Shown here: piece after piece, positions 25,193 through 41,140 of the stretch
How positions within the stretch are numbered: the first letter of the stretch is position 1
Layout: every line of letters begins with the position of its first letter
Source of the DNA: Cacajao melanocephalus
Lineage: Eukaryota > Chordata > Mammalia > Primates > Pitheciidae
NCBI GenBank assembly: GCA_963573385.1
Contig: CAUYLG010034960.1
Location: 1-64,000, forward strand
Direction of reading: 5' to 3'
Length of the DNA stretch: 64,000 nucleotides
Notes under the pieces: model-generated
What the model was told of the DNA's origin: nothing
The model's input: only the letters and a program-made list of their open reading frames with translations
Databases searched by the model: none
Position numbers and translations under genes: made by a program

Positions 25193-25248
25193 TCACTTGT
25201 TCAAAGTCTTGCCCTAAAAGAACAGGAAAATTTTGTCCTACAACCTGC

Positions 25249-25250
<2 letters not shown>

Positions 25251-25297
<47 letters not shown>
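25251..25297. repeat. (CA)n microsatellite, about 23 units
   Basis: Uninterrupted CA run followed by a GA-rich stretch to about 25370. Confidence 0.98.
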
Positions 25298-25299
<2 letters not shown>

Positions 25300-25840
25300 T
25301 AAAGAACAAGGAAAAGAGGGAGGAGGAGAAGGGGAAGGAAGAGGAGAAATAGAAACAGGAGACAAAACCAAAACGGGAGGGCTGTGCACTTCCTGGCCCC
25401 TCCTGAGTGCTCCCCTTGTGTGCCTGGGGACTCTTCCCCCACCCACTTACAGCGCAACCACAGGCATGTTAACGCTTCCCCACCCAGTTCTATCTGGGAA
25501 ATAGGAAAAGGCCAACATTTTAGGATACATGTCACACAGAATGTTCTAGATAGAGACAGAGGTCTTGGTGCTGCTGCCTGCAGAACCTTGACATAGACAC
25601 TCATAATTAGGAAAATACACCCACGTCGAAATTTCCCGAGTGCCCCCCCACCCCCCGTAGGCTTCAAATTGAGTGTAGAAGGTGTGAGATGTTTTAAACA
25701 GAGAGACCTGTTCAAATGTCGGATGAGAGATGACAGAAAAGGGGAGAGTGTCCATTGATAAAGAGGTGCTTGCCAGGTCCTCAGCTCCTTGTTAGGAGGT
25801 GTCTACAAATTCCATCATGCATTCTCTGGAGGCAAACTCA

Positions 25841-28002
<2,162 letters not shown>

Positions 28003-28359
28003 ATTGTCATGATGCAGGGCAGTAGTCCTGTAGCAGCCGCAAACCCACGTGCAAGGCTTGGTCTGTGCCAGGCACCCTTCCTTTACCCGTGAACGCAGCC
28101 AGCCCTCCCAGCCCCACTGAGCCAGGGTTACTACGACTGTCATTGGACACAGGACGTCACCCGAGTATCCTGGCAGGAGGGGAAACTGAACCAGGGCCCA
28201 GGAGCCTGTGCTCTCATCCTGTCTTTCATGCTTCCTGGGTGACTCGTCTGATTGGTGAGAAAGTGTCAAAACACAGATCATGTTTGTGGCATTTCCGGGA
28301 CACTTGGGATTGGGTGAGACTGACCCTCAGGCCTTCACCCAGCAAGACCTCTCGAGTTC

Positions 28360-28475
28360 GCCGCTCTGTGCCAGGACTTGTTCCAGGCACCAGGGAACAA
28401 AATTGAGTTTGGGAATGTAAGAAAACAAAAGAAAAGACCCCTGTCCTCATGGAGCTTACATTCTAAGGAAATGTC
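28360..28475 (-). repeat. L2-like fragment
   Basis: Antisense-L2 order: TCTGTGCCAGGACTTGTTCC, AGGCACCAGGGAACAAAATT, CTGTCCTCATGGAGCTTACA, TTCTAAGG. Confidence 0.7.
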
Positions 28476-28676
28476 CCAGAATAACAGTGTTTCCAGGTTG
28501 AAAATTGGTGTGTGAAGGTGAGTGCACACCTATAGGAAGGCAATATTTCATGAAGCCCTGAGTCATTCTGGAATCATTTGGGGGTCATTAAATAGGGGGT
28601 GGGAGAGAGGTTGGTGCTAACTCCACTCTGCTGATGTGAAAATGGTCCACTGGGTCAGGCTGATATGTAGGACTTA

Positions 28677-29006
<330 letters not shown>

Positions 29007-29079
29007 TGGCATACAAATGCCACCAAGATGAGGCTCTAGGGAATAAAGGTTTGTAGACTTTCAGGCAGTCAACAGATAC

Positions 29080-29181
29080 GTGTGTTTGTGTGTGCACATA
29101 TATGTATACACACATGTATATATGTATACATGTACATATGTATATACATATATACATACATACACACACATACACATACAT
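29080..29181. repeat. mixed (TA/TG/CA) alternating microsatellite
   Basis: About 100 bp of alternating purine-pyrimidine sequence, moving from TG through ATATGTATAC words to CATACA words. Confidence 0.9.
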
Positions 29182-31459
29182 TTAAGTACAGACTATGGAT
29201 CTAGACCTCTCAGGGCTCTGAAAGCTTCCTCCATCCTGAAAGTGCTTATACTCGACCCGGAGAGAGAAAATAAGCAGTTAGGAACCTGTAGAGAATTATG
29301 AAGTGTGGAAATATACGGTAGGAAGGTGAAGGTCAGCAGGTATCCAGAAAATGCGAGTGTGGGTGCTCTGAAGTGGTGAAAAGAGGCAGAGCCCTGGTGG
29401 ACTTGGCAGAGGGGGTGGTGTGAATGGCTCAGAGAAATGGAAGGAGGATGGTGTGGGTGGAGCTTGCAGAGGGTACGCACCTGCCCAGTGGTGAGACAGG
29501 AGGGAACAGACAGGGTGGAGCAAGACTTTGAAAGCCTGACAAATGTGACCTGGGGAGGGCAGACAATAAGTCGGGAGAAGGTTTTGAGCTGATGAGTAGC
29601 ATTGATGGATTCAGCAAACACTTACGGATTGCCTAATAACAACTTCCCAGGGGATTCCATGCCTCAGGCTATTAGTAGTAAGTCTGACTTCTCCAAGAGT
29701 AGTAAAATCATTTTTATTTTTCACAGCAATTTCTCCATTTATGGTTTTCTTGGATTCCAGTTGCTTTTCCCAAAAGCCAATCTAATTTAGTATATTCATG
29801 GTGCCAGCAGGTGTCAGTGAAACAGTCACATAAACCATTTATTTATTTGTATCTGTTGGCTCGGAGTTAGATCCTGGTGTAAGAGCTCATACCTTTTTTT
29901 TATTATAAACAAATGTCTATGCACCTCTGAATCCACAGATGTGTTGGCTTTTGCACTGATGGGCTATAACTTTTTACACTATCTAGAAATAGATATCAAG
30001 GTTCTATGTTTTGAAAATTCAATTACTGTACATGAAAATCGTTTTTGCTGCAACCATTGAATGATGTAACCTAATTAATTAATAAAATTAATGTCCCAGC
30101 AAAAGTCATCTATAAGTCAAATTTACCAACAAAGAGATTTCCCCTATTTTACATAGTGTTTTAATGCTAGATATAGTGACCCAAATAAAATAGTATTTTT
30201 TAAAAATTAGGTTTACATCCATTAAATATTCTAATTGTTCAACGGGCTCCCCATGAGGCTTTAAGTCTCCCTAAGCTAGAAAGTTGGATTCCCAGTGTGG
30301 GGGCTGCGTTGTCAGCTCAAGAAGTGTAGACAGTGGAGTCAAATGCCTGTGAGAAAATGTTTTCATAGAGCAACCGATTTAGTTAAATCCTCTACAGGAA
30401 TGAAGGCACCTGCTTGCTGACATGTAGTGCCTCCATTTTGGAGGGATTAATCCTGCCTGTGATCTGTTTTCACAGGTAGGATGGAGAAATCTTCACTGTT
30501 CTCTTCTCTATTGGTGAAAACACATTCTAATTAGCTTAAGTATAATAGACAACACAGGTTTTTTTTTTATTCTGTTCCATTTCAACAGAAAAAGAACATT
30601 CTTTACATTTTTCTTAGAAGAACTACATTCTAGTCCTGTGAGTTCTAAAATAAAGCTTATTTTTTCTTAGTTGATACTTCTGCAAAATATTGTGTGGAAA
30701 AATTATCTCATTTCGTTTTATAATAAAAGTAAACAACTACCATTTCTATGTAATGCAACTCTATTCACATTTTGATGCATTTAAGTCTATTTATCTAAAG
30801 TGAAGTGTTTTGCCCCACATAGCTGTGTTTGCATCCTGTACAATTTGGTGTCTGAGTTTTTCTTTTTCATTTAATATGTTATTATGATTATATTCCCATC
30901 TTTACTTCATAGTCTTTAAATATATTCTGTCATGTTGATGTTTTATTTTTAAGCTTTTTTTTATTGTTGGGATATTGTTGTTTCTGGATTTATTTATTAC
31001 CACAAATGCTATGTAAAACACATTCACAGTGTAGTTTCTCTGTTTCTAAGTTTATTTATTGAACTCAAGTCCCAGAAGTAAATGACTATCTTATTTTAAG
31101 TCTATGTTTCAATTGGCTATTAATGAGATATAACTTTTTTGGTTATTAATCTTCCAGATGTGCAATATATTAAGGGCCTATATTTATCACAAGGAACAAA
31201 CAAGAGAGTTCTCCTCTATTTTCCTTAATATTCCAATTTTGAAATGAAATATATTGAGTAGAGTTATGAGTTATTCCACAGTAGTAGTGTTTTTACATCT
31301 TTTTTTTTTCAGGTTGCTAATATGATCTATAGTTATCACGCAGAATAAATTGTTGCGCCTCAGGAAGAAGTGAGATGTGTTTCCTATAAAAGGAACATAC
31401 ACTTTAAGCTTCATAGCTTACAGGCCCCCAAACCATAAGGTTTAAACACAGATTTAAAA

Positions 31460-31645
31460 GGTAGTGGGGGAGGATGGGAACAGCTGCCAGTGGTTGTGAG
31501 CTTTCTCTGTGGGGTGATGAAAATGTTTATGATTATGGTGATGGTTGCACATCTCTGTAAACATATGAAACACCATTGAATCATATACTTAAAATAGGGA
31601 ATGCTGTGGCATGCTAACTGTATCTCAATAAAGCTGTTTTTTAAA
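31460..31645 (+). mobile_element. older L1 3' end
   Basis: Contains GGGGTGATGAAAATGTTTAT, GTGATGGTTGCACATCTCTG, and the terminal TATCTCAATAAAGCTG, the conserved end of L1M elements. Confidence 0.75.
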
Positions 31646-31679
31646 GAGATTGTGTGCTAAATCATCTCTGGGTTGTCTT

Positions 31680-31960
31680 TCTATTTCTATTACAACACTA
31701 GCTGCCACCCCATCATGATGACTTCCACCACCAATCCACGCCTACCACCTCTGCAGGTCACTGTCACCACTGCCACCACCAATGCCACTCCATTAGGTTC
31801 TCCACACAGCCAGAGCCACCATTTCCGCCACATTCATCACCACCAGTTTCATCTCTGCCAATACTGTGAACACCACCACCGCCGATAGCATCTCTACCAC
31901 TGACATCACCAACATTACCACCATCAGCATCAGCATCAGCATCACTGCCATAACAATTAC
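31680..31960. repeat. degenerate CCA/CAC/CAT-rich low complexity
   Basis: Irregular ACC and CAC trinucleotides with GCATCA repeats near 31926-31943. It adjoins the 50-bp minisatellite and may share its origin. Confidence 0.7.
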
Positions 31961-32103
31961 CTAATGATAGAAGCACCTCTAACACTTCTTCCAACTTTAC
32001 CTCCACATTTATCATGAACTTCACCAACAAACCACACTTCAACCTCTACTACTTCTGTTATCATCCTTGATGTTAGCAATACCATCACTTTCAATAAAAA
32101 CAT

Positions 32104-32900
32104 GCTTCACTTCATCACTATCCCAACACCAACATCACTTTCTCCACAATCACCCGTCACTCAATCACTGTCCTAACACCAACATCCCTATCTCCACAAC
32201 CATCCTTCACTCCAACTCTATCCCAACACCAACATCACTGTCACCACAACCACCCATCACTCCATCACCATCCCAACACCAACATCCTTAACACCACAAC
32301 CATCCATCACTCCATCACTCTTCCAACACCAACATCCCTATCACCACAACCATTAATCACTCTATTACTATCCCAACACCAACATCGCCATCACCACAAC
32401 CATCCATCACTCCATCACTATCCCAACACCAACATCACTGTCACCACAACCACCCATCACTCCATCACCATCCCAACACCAACATCACTGTTACCACAAC
32501 CACCCATCACTCAGTTCATCACTATCCCAATGCCAACGTCACTATCACCACAACCATCCATCACTCCATCACTATCCCAATGCCACCACCACTATTGCCA
32601 CAACCATCCATCACTCCATGACTATCCCAACACCAACATCACTATCACCACCACCATCCATCTTCCCATTACTATCCCAATACCACCACCACTGTCACCA
32701 CAACCATTCATCACTATCCCAATACCAATATCACTCTCACCACAACCATCTATCACTCCATTACTGACTGTCCCAATACCACCATCACTATCACTGCAAC
32801 CATCCATCACTCTATTACTATCTCCACACCAACATCACCATCACCACAACCATCCATCACTCCACCCCAATCCAACACCAACATGAATGCCACCACAATT
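32104..32900. repeat. 50-bp minisatellite, about 16 copies
   Basis: The word TCCCAACACC, or a one- or two-base variant, recurs at 32121, 32171, 32221, 32271, 32321, 32371, 32421 and 32471, always 50 bp apart, then continues with spacings of 54, 50, 50, 50, 42, 54 and 50. The unit also contains CACCACAACCA and CATCACTCCATCAC. Nearly G-free on the plus strand. Probably a VNTR. Confidence 0.95.
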
Positions 32901-33537
32901 ACCACTACAACGACCACCACCTCTGCCACCTCCACTTCCACTTACTGAACACTTGTTTTTCATTGTAAATGATACTTTATGTATATTATTTCATTTTCTT
33001 TCCCACAAAAATCCTACACAGTATAAATATGCTTCTTTACACATGAAGAAAAAAAAGGTCAAACACATTAAAACAACTTTCTCAAGGCAAGTACAGAGTA
33101 GGATTTCTCCAAAGTTGTGTTTAGTATTAACCACTCATAGATCCTCAGATAAGATTTCACCCTTTTGCAAAGATTGTTTGTTTTGTAAAGTTATAGCATA
33201 CACAGTATTTCTAATCAGAGGAAAATTTAATAGATCACATGAAGAGAAAATTACACATTTTTATGCGTAAAAGCAAGCAAAAATTATTACTCTATCAGGG
33301 AAAGTTTAAGTTGCTTTATTAATTTGTAGATAGACTAGTCAGAATAAAATTTAGAAATGTATTTAAAGAAATCCAGTGGATGTATTTTCAAACAACCTCT
33401 GAAAATAATCCATAAATGCAGGAATTTTGTATATTAAATGTAGGAAATTTTAGGGCCCATGGTTCATGTTTTCGAAAATGACCCCACAGGCTCACTCTGA
33501 ATTATGGACAAGTCAGTAAGAGTGGAAGGTGACAACC

Positions 33538-33615
33538 CTATCCCCACAACCATCCATCACTCACTTCACCACTATCCCAACAGCAACATCTCTATCCCTC
33601 ACAACCATACATCCA
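33538..33615. repeat. displaced copy of the 50-bp minisatellite unit
   Basis: CACAACCATCCATCACTCA, CACTATCCCAACAGCAACAT and CACAACCATACATCC repeat the unit about 640 bp beyond the end of the main array, with unrelated sequence between. Confidence 0.85.
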
Positions 33616-36564
33616 TGTGCATAGTGGAGATACTTTCATCCGTTTGTCTGGCAGTGGGCTTCATATTCCCGAAGCAAGTCATTGCACGAGATCCTTTACT
33701 GGAAAATAATTTTGAATGATGCTTGGAGAAGTGTCTGCTTGGAACAAAGGGAGATGGTTTTCTGGGGCATAGAGAACACATCCTTATAGGGAAAAGATCT
33801 TTAGAACACTGTATTAAGGTCAATTAGCACAATAGAACAATTGATAAATGGGTGGAAATAATGATTCACTTTCATGAAACTCAATGAATGAGGTTAATAG
33901 TGAGATAAGAAGAAAAGGAAAAGAATAAATCAGGTAGGGATCTGGAAACATATTTTGAATCTGAATTGCATAATATTGGAGAAGACACATTTCCAAGGAA
34001 ACCACTTTGACCATGCCTCTTTGATCTCTCTCTCCCAATCTCAGTAGCACCTGTTGAGGCCCTGTTGTGAGATCTGATCTCTGTCTCGTCTTTCAAGACT
34101 AATGCCTGCTGGGTGTTGCTTACTCCCTTGGGTTCCTCTCTGACTGCCTGAAAGAGAGTGGAGATCCCAAGTCTCTTGCATATTCCCACCTTATAAAAGC
34201 TGTTGTCAAAACATTTTCTGTTTTCTTCTTTCAACGAACACCTCCTCTACTACTCTGCAAGCCAGCTCAGCTTCCAGCTCACCAGGGGTCTTCCCTAGAT
34301 CACTCCCACCAAGCCCTCTCCCTCCCTGGTCTCCATTGGCATTCATTGATCACTTCCACCTCCTCTGGCAGCCACCATTCTCAATGAAATATGTGGTTTC
34401 AAAGAATGTCATTTCAGGCTCTAGGATGCAAGGAACCCTACAGAATGGAATCTCATTTACTCTTTCCCCCTGTCTAAATAATAACAATGTGGATGTTCTC
34501 AGAAGATATTCTTGCAGATGGAGAAGAGAATGGTTTTGAGCACACATGAGGTGCAAGGAAAGAGGTAGATAAAAGCGATCGCAGGTGCAGGTTTATAATC
34601 TAACTGGGTTACAAACCCAGGACTGATGGCAAGAGTATGAAGTCAGAAGAAATTCCTCGACTGCAGACACATGGTTTAGCTGTTGAAGAGAGGTCTGGCT
34701 TAGCCACTACAGAAGAGGAGAACTCAGCAGTCCATGTGACAGCCGGGAAGTGTGGATTCAAGCTGAGAGTTGGCTTCTGTGCCGGGACTTAGCCTGCTGG
34801 CCTACACAGAAGGATGACAGGTTGAGGAAGGATTTGGAAGGGTCCAGCTTCATTGCCCAGGCCCCACCAGGGATGAAAATAGCTTCTGATGAGCCAATTT
34901 ATTTGGACACTGTCATTCATTTATTTCCTTCTTAAAAGAAGGATTCCAGAAAGAGAATTTGCTCACTTATTCAGCCAACTGGTGGGTTGCACGTTTTTAT
35001 AATGATGGACCTGCAGATTTACAGCAAATCTCACCTGGCAACCAGTCATCTCAGGACAAATTAAAGGAGTCCTTTGAAAAGTAAGTATGTGGAAAAACAC
35101 CACCACCACCACCTAAGGCCTCCCTTCCACTCTTACTTAAGAAATCAATAAAATGAGGCCCTTTCCACAGGGGAAAATGTGGAAATTTAGAAATGCGTCT
35201 AAATTAAAGAAATCCCTGAGAACGTATTTACAAACAACAGACTGCTTTCCTAAGTGAGTGCTTTCTGTTCGCCTCTTCTCAAATCCCTTTGCATGCAGTG
35301 CAATTCTAAGAGAAGGTCATGCCTTTCATTGTCAGGTTTCTCACGCAGAGACTGTTTTTCCCATGTTGAACTTTACTCTCCCATTCGTTTGCCTTTGGAT
35401 CCAGTAATGATCCTGATTTCTTCTCATTTCTTTCATCGATCTGCTGTCTGTGGAACACTCTCCCCGCTTTCCAGCTCTGGCTGGTTTTTTTCTCCTGTAG
35501 TCCTCCTAAACAGCCTCCTTTCATCCTCCCAGATGCCCTTTCTCTAGCTTCCAAATCCCTCCCAACCCCCACTTCCTTTAAGAAACCTTTTCTTTTGATC
35601 TCCATGACAACAGTCACCCCGTGTCAATGCATTTGCACGGTGTGCAAGTGACTGTATTTTACATGTCCTTCCCAATCAGTCTGCTGCAAGCTGCCTGTGG
35701 CAGATTCCTCGTTCTTTAAAGGGACAGTAAAACAGCAGAAGTGCAAATGCTCACAGCGCCTTCCTGGATGTGAATGATTAGAAGAGGCATCTCTTATGCA
35801 GAGGACCATCAGCCATGTTCTGTTTCCTGCACACTTGCTGCCCCCTTCTCGTTGAAAGGAAATGGCCTTTGCTGGATGTGCAGAATTCACCTGTTGACTG
35901 GAGTCAGCTAAAAGGCTCACTGCAGAATTCCACGTTTGAAGAACGCTGCCTTTCTCAGGCATGTTGAATAATTTAGTTGGAAAATGAATTGAACATTTTC
36001 TTTTTAGATTCCTCCAAATCCATTTAAAAGGTAATCTGTCCTCATTTCCCTCATGTGACAAGTTGGGTGGACGCTCTTTTTCATCTTTGTATATTTCCTG
36101 CAGCCCCCATTGCCTGCTTTCCAACATAAAAAGTAGCCACTCCATAGGCTTGCTTAGTGAACGGGCATATCACATTGAACAAACCTTAACTGGGAGGGAC
36201 ACATAGGAGTGAACCAGTGTTCGGAATATCATGTGATGCTTGCAATACTGAAGGTTTGCCCAGGGTACTATAAAGGGGCAAACAGGGAGCAGAAGCATTG
36301 CCAGAGAAGGGCACACTTCGTCTGAGCTAAATGGTGACTGGACATTGCCTTAGAGGAGGCCATGCTGTCGGCAAAGCAATTGGCATTCACAGCTGTCCCC
36401 CGGTGCAAGAACAGAAGACACCCAGGAATGGAGTGGCTCAGAGTGACCCTGGGGTGAGGCATCCCTGCTGACCATGGGGTGGGAGACGGTACAAGCACAG
36501 ATGAAGCCAGGGGCATACCTGAGGGACAGAACCCTCGGAGCCGGTAGGTAGTGGCATGGTTCCC

Positions 36565-36730
36565 TACCAGCAACATCCACATTACCTGGAAATCTGTTAG
36601 AGCTTCAGGAACTGGGGACCCACTCAGACCTCTTGAATCAGGAATAAGCCCTGGTGATGGAGCCTGGTGAGCTGTGTTTTAAAAAGCCTTCCAGGGGATA
36701 CTGGTGCTCCCTCAAGTCTGAGAATCACTG
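36565..36730. mobile_element. MER5-like hAT fossil
   Basis: AGCAACATCCACATTACCTG, GGGACCCACTCAGACC, TCTGAGAATCACTG are the internal and terminal landmarks of the MER5A/B family of non-autonomous Charlie elements. The left end looks truncated. Confidence 0.7.
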
Positions 36731-37075
36731 TTGTTACCACTGGGGAGTCACCCAGTGATTTAGATTTGGCTTTGGTGGGAGAGACTATTTAGCTAAAACA
36801 CAGCACCTATGCATTCCTCCATTTTCAGGTTAGCCAGCAGCCCATTTTCCTGGTTCTTTGCAGAACAAGAGGGAATAAATGCACATAAAACTGTTAGACC
36901 TTCCAGGTCTTGGGAGTAATTTGAAGATCTACCTTACCCAGCACTAAAGGGATTCTGCTTTACAATAGGCGTGTGGGTGGTGTGAGAACTAGCTGTCTAT
37001 TTTGATGCATGGACAATGGATTTTGAAGGAGCTATGTCAGGGAGAGGAGATTTCGTATATTATTGCCTCAAATAA

Positions 37076-37431
37076 TCTCCTTTCCTTTCCTCTTTCCTCG
37101 TTCGCTTCCCTTCCCTTCCTTCCTCCCTTCCCTTCCCTGCCCTTCCCTGCCCTTCCCCTTCCCTTCCATTTCCTCCCTCCTTCCCTCTCTCCCTCTCTCC
37201 TTTCCTTCCTTCCTTCTTCTCTTTCCTCTCCTTTCCTTCCTTCCATCCTTCCTTCCTTCTATCCTTCCTTCCCTCACCTTCCTTCCTTCTTCTCCTTCCT
37301 TCCTTCCTCCCTCCCTCCCCTTCCTCTCCTTCCCCTCCCCTCCCTTCCCCTCCCCTCCCCTTCACTTCCCCTCCCCTCCCCTGCACTTCCCCTCCCTCCC
37401 TCCCTTCCTTCCTTCCTTTGCATTCTTTCTT
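37076..37431. repeat. (TTCC)n / CCCCT pyrimidine tract
   Basis: About 355 bp of C and T only, with TTCC units and, at 37319-37400, repeated CCCCTC groups. It runs directly into the T-tail side of the Alu at 37426. The DSCAM transcript strand is GGAA and GAGGGG. Confidence 0.95.
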
Positions 37432-37709
37432 TTAACAGGGTCTCACTGCCACCCAGGTTGGAGTGCAGTGGTGGGATCATGGCTCACGGCAGCCTCAACC
37501 TCCCCAGGCTCAAATAATCCTTCCACCTCAGCCTCCTGAGTACCTGGGACCACAGGCACACCACCATACCCAGCTAATTTTTGTATTTTTTGTAGAGATG
37601 GGGTTTTGCCATGTTGCCCAGGCTGGTCTCCCACTCCTGAGTGTAAATAATCTGCCTAACTCAGCCTCCCAAAGTGCTGGGATTACAGGTGTGAGCCATG
37701 GCTTCTGGC
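37426..37709 (-). mobile_element. Alu
   Basis: Reverse-complement Alu from ACAGGGTCTCACTGCCACC to GTGAGCCATGGCTTCTGGCC. Its tail side is replaced by the pyrimidine microsatellite. Confidence 0.93.
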
Positions 37710-39399
37710 CTCAGATGGTATTTTCATTCATATATCTCTCCTTAGAATTGCATTGTACTAAATACAGTACCTGTGTCCTAGGTCTCATAACAGGGAGACA
37801 CATGGCCATGCAACTGGCTCCCCCAAAGTCATTATCTTCCGAGGAGCTGGGAAAGGATGAGGTGTCCACATTTCATGAAGTAGAAAAGGGCCATATGACC
37901 TGATAATGAGACAGTGCTTAGAACAAAGGGGTTATGCAATTCCGGTTTGAGAAATAAATGATAAATGACAGATTATTTGAAATAGGTGCTGTCTTGAGAG
38001 CCAAGAATGTTGACTTGTAGACTGTAGTTCCCACATTCTAGTCAGACTTGGCAGCTGAGAAGGAAGTGGTGGCCAAGGGTATGTGTGAACTCTGCCTGGA
38101 GACATAAATGCAGAATTGTAGAAATAGACTGATAATTTTATGACATGAAATTGAGGTTAACTACTGCAAAGCAAAACTCCGTTTATTCCATTTCTGTAGT
38201 GTAGGACAGCTTCCATTTTATTCATCCAGCCAACAAACACCTGCAAAATAGCCACACTTGCTGGGACACTCCCCTTTTGAATTCTGCTGTTCTTCATACA
38301 TCACACCACCCGCTTACCACAGTTCGCACTTTCTATCAGCCACAGGACCAAACAAGGGAATTCCGGCTTTGCTTCCTATGAATCAGCTCTGAGGGCTGAC
38401 CTCTGGGAATGCCCCCACCTAGCTCCCACTCCCGACAATGAGGACTTAGAGGGTACCCTCTGATGCCAAAGAGGGGGTATGCTAGTCTGTGAGCCTAAGG
38501 CTGGATCCCAAGTATTTGGTGGCGGCTGAATAATCCCAAAGGGCTCTGTCCTACCACACACGCCTGGAAGACTCAACCTGGAGTAGCCCCAGTGGAGACC
38601 CTGTGATGGCAGTGTGGCCAGGGAGGGCAGGGCAGGGCACAGAGATAAGGGAGGGAGGGGCACCCTAACTGCAATCTGATAAACAAGCAGGATTTCAAAG
38701 GCATGGCCATGGGGCCAGGGAAAATGCTCAGAAACAGTTTTGTGGGGTCGGAGAAGACAATGTCTCATTCTAGACACTGTCAGATGGCGCCAGTGGAGGA
38801 TGATCCAACATCCCTGGGTAAATAGGTCAGTCCAGCAGGGATGGAGCTGAGTGAGATGAAGGCACATCCACATCTACCTTGCACCCCATCAAGCCACCAG
38901 GTCTGCATGCTCTGGAGGCATCCTGGATGTCTTGATGAGAAGAGAGGAAAGGAGAGTGAAACAGAATCTTCCTCAGGACCAAGCAGACCCTTTCCACTGG
39001 AGAAGGCAGGGTGTGGGAAGACGGAGGGTAGGGTGTGAAGCCAAGCCAGGAGTCGCCCTGGCCAGTGCTCTGACATGCGCCCCAGGGCATCCTCCGTCTA
39101 CCTTGTAGGTCTTCAAACTGGAACTGCCTCCATTTCCCTCCCACTCATCCATGTTTGTTAATAACTTCAAAAATAACTAAGAGAACCCTTAAGTGATGTA
39201 GGAGGAGAGGGTAAATGTGGAGGCAAACTGAGTCCTGGAATCCACAGGGATGAGGCTGAGGGCAGGTAGCTGGTGAGAGTGACCCTGGGCTGGAAGGGAC
39301 ATACAGATGGGAATGACACTGCCAGGAGGCAGGTGGAAGATGTGACAGACAAACTGAGGCAGCCGGCGGTGGAGGGAGGAGAGAGAGGTTTGTAAAGGA

Positions 39400-39960
39400 G
39401 TGAGCAGCATCAATCACATGCAGGGTTATTGCAGTCTTTGCCACTTGCGCTAAGTATCTGTCCAGAAGAACCAAAGGAGACCCAGGTCTCAGAAGGAGCC
39501 TGCCCACTGAAAGGTGAGCTTTAATTTTACAACTGGAAGGAATTCCTGAGTGCTTTAGATCCATGCCAAAGGCACCAATGAACCAGAAGCCACTTGTGAG
39601 TGGGGCACTGCTGTAAAGATACCTGAAAATATGGAAGTGTCTTTGGAACTGGGTAACGGCCGAGGTTGTAAGAGTGTTGAGGGATTGGAAGAAGACAGGA
39701 AGATGAGGGAAAGTTTGGAACTTCCCAGAGACTTGTTAAATTCTTATGATCACATGGTGACAGTGAAAAGGCAATGAAATCCAGGCTGAGGCTTTCTAAG
39801 ATGAGATGAGGAACCTGTTGGGAACTGGGGCAAAGGTCACTTTGGTTGTGCATTAGCAGAGAGGTTGGTGGCATTGTGCCTCCACCCCCCAGAAAGAGCT
39901 GTGGATCTTTGAACTTGATAGTGATGATTTAGCATATCTGGTGGGAGGGACTGGCCTTGT
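39400..39960 (+). mobile_element. MaLR internal fragment (MST/THE1-type)
   Basis: The part at about 39590-39960 carries the landmarks GGAACTGGGTAACGGCCGAG, GGGAAAGTTTGGAACTTCCC, AGAGACTTGTTAAATTC, CAGGCTGAGGC and GAACTTGATAGTGATGATTT of MaLR internal regions, a non-autonomous ERVL-related class. The left part is less certain. No intact retroviral gene is present and no flanking LTR is obvious. Confidence 0.65.
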
Positions 39961-40026
39961 CTCAGATGAGACTTTTTCAATTGGCTGTGGGTCCCTCTCA
40001 AGAGATCATCTCAATCCAGGAAATAA

Positions 40027-40648
<622 letters not shown>

Positions 40649-40689
40649 TATCTATTTTTGGGTAATGAGAGGCTTTAGCCTTGACTAAA

Positions 40690-40754
40690 GGGAATTTTAG
40701 ACGTCAACATGCATGAATAGGTGTGGGAATTTTAGACGTCAACATGCATGAATA
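40690..40754. repeat. tandem duplication of a 35-bp segment
   Basis: A 30-bp word starting GGGAATTTTAGACGTCAACA at 40690-40719 is repeated exactly at 40725-40754. Confidence 0.95.
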
Positions 40755-40796
40755 AGTATTTGGGGGGAGAATATTGAAATACTGAAAAAGTTGTCT

Positions 40797-41140
40797 ACTC
40801 CAGGAACGGTGGCCCATGCCTGTAATCACAGCACTTTAGGAGGCTGAGGCAGGAGGACCGCTGTAGGCCAGGAATTTGAGACCAGCCTGGGCGACATAGT
40901 AAGACCCTATTGCTGCAAAAAAATAAAAAAGTTAACTGGGCATGGTGGTGTGAACTTGTAGTCCCAGCTACTCAGGAGGCTGAGGTAGGAGGATCACTTG
41001 AGCCTGGGAAGTCAAGGCTGCAGTGAGCCAAGATGGTGCCACTACACTCCATTTGGCTTGGGTGGTAGAATGAGACCCTATCTCAAAACAAAAACAAAAC
41101 AAAACAAAAAAGCAAAAGAAAAGAAAAGAAAAAGAAACAG
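40797..41140 (+). mobile_element. Alu, full length with long AAAAC tail
   Basis: From CTCCAGGAACGGTGGCCCAT to CCCTATCTCAAAACAAAAAC and a long A-rich tail. Antisense to DSCAM and inverted relative to the Alu 150 bp to the left. Confidence 0.93.

Noticed and set aside
32104..32886. Open frames rich in Ser, Thr, Pro and His on the plus strand
   Set aside because: Produced by the 50-bp minisatellite, which lacks stop codons by composition. The period is not a multiple of three, so it is not a coding repeat.
32104..32900. Regularly spaced repeat resembling a CRISPR array
   Set aside because: There are no unique spacers; the whole 50-bp unit is repeated. The genome is vertebrate.
37002..37539. 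Long plus- and minus-strand open frames in the TTCC tract
   Set aside because: Low-complexity Ser/Pro/Phe/Leu or Gly/Glu/Arg/Lys translations of a microsatellite.
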